Positions 6,511 to 6,550 of a stretch of DNA of 6,550 nt are shown in pieces (the stretch's first letter is position 1; each line of letters begins with the position of its first letter). The notes under the pieces were generated by a model. It was not told where the DNA came from and did no database searches. It worked only from the letters and a program-made list of their open reading frames with translations. The stretch is from Chitinophagaceae bacterium (GTDB lineage: Bacteria > Bacteroidota > Bacteroidia > Chitinophagales > Chitinophagaceae): assembly GCA_003135585.1 (NCBI GenBank), contig PLCH01000429.1, positions 1,354-7,903 of the forward strand. Reading direction: 5' to 3'. Position numbers and translations under genes: made by a program.

Positions 6511-6550
6511 ATGAATTTGATGACAATTTTGTTGGATGCGGTACAGCCAG
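6511..6550 (+). CDS. atpE: F0F1 ATP synthase subunit c, first 13 codons (runs off the right edge)
   Basis: The ATG at 6511 opens a frame reading MNLMTILLDAVQP to the window edge. A short hydrophobic start directly after atpB is what is expected of subunit c, the c-ring proteolipid, and atpB-atpE is the usual F0 gene order. The visible part is too short to show the glycine-rich helix or the ion-binding carboxylate, so the call rests mostly on position. The 32-nt gap before it is A/T-rich (taaaccaagt region) and has no strong Shine-Dalgarno sequence, as elsewhere in this window. Confidence 0.72.
   Translation, partial: MNLMTILLDAVQP

Overview
The window looks like chromosomal DNA of a Bacteroidota bacterium, probably in or near the Chitinophagaceae. 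The evidence is four matches to the Bacteroidota -7 promoter element TAnnTTTG just upstream of genes, weak or absent Shine-Dalgarno sequences, and a long ATP synthase subunit a with a signal peptide and an added N-terminal domain. The lineage is inferred from these traits; no rRNA or other marker gene is present.

Layout. On the minus strand (1-987) lies a PhoBR-type two-component pair: a complete OmpR/PhoB-family response regulator, then 7 nt later the start of its membrane sensor kinase, which runs off the left edge. A short divergent intergenic region (988-1143) holds a candidate promoter for each direction, a 9-bp direct repeat and a 6-bp inverted repeat. The plus strand then carries four genes: a large secreted protein of unknown function (1144-3366), a complete ABC exporter half-transporter (3391-5205), ATP synthase subunit a (5261-6478) and the first codons of subunit c (from 6511). 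The ABC exporter and atpB each have their own TATCTTTG box directly upstream, so they need not depend on read-through.

The most interesting gene is the secreted protein. Most of it matches nothing I recognise. Its last ~215 residues, however, carry a Gly-His motif (RGHSYH) and, 23 residues later, a Gly-Ser-Cys motif (GSCGG) at the end of a hydrophobic strand. That order and context is the catalytic-dyad layout of clan CD cysteine peptidases (caspase, separase, CHAT, gingipain, clostripain). I propose it as an exported, probably undescribed clan CD-like peptidase.

How the genes may work together. The two-component pair is a signalling unit. atpB-atpE begin the F0 part of the ATP synthase operon. 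The peptidase-like gene and the ABC exporter are only 24 nt apart and could be co-transcribed, but nothing in the sequence shows a functional link. I saw no tRNA, rRNA, CRISPR array, mobile element or convincing intrinsic terminator, and no gene-free stretch over 300 bases.
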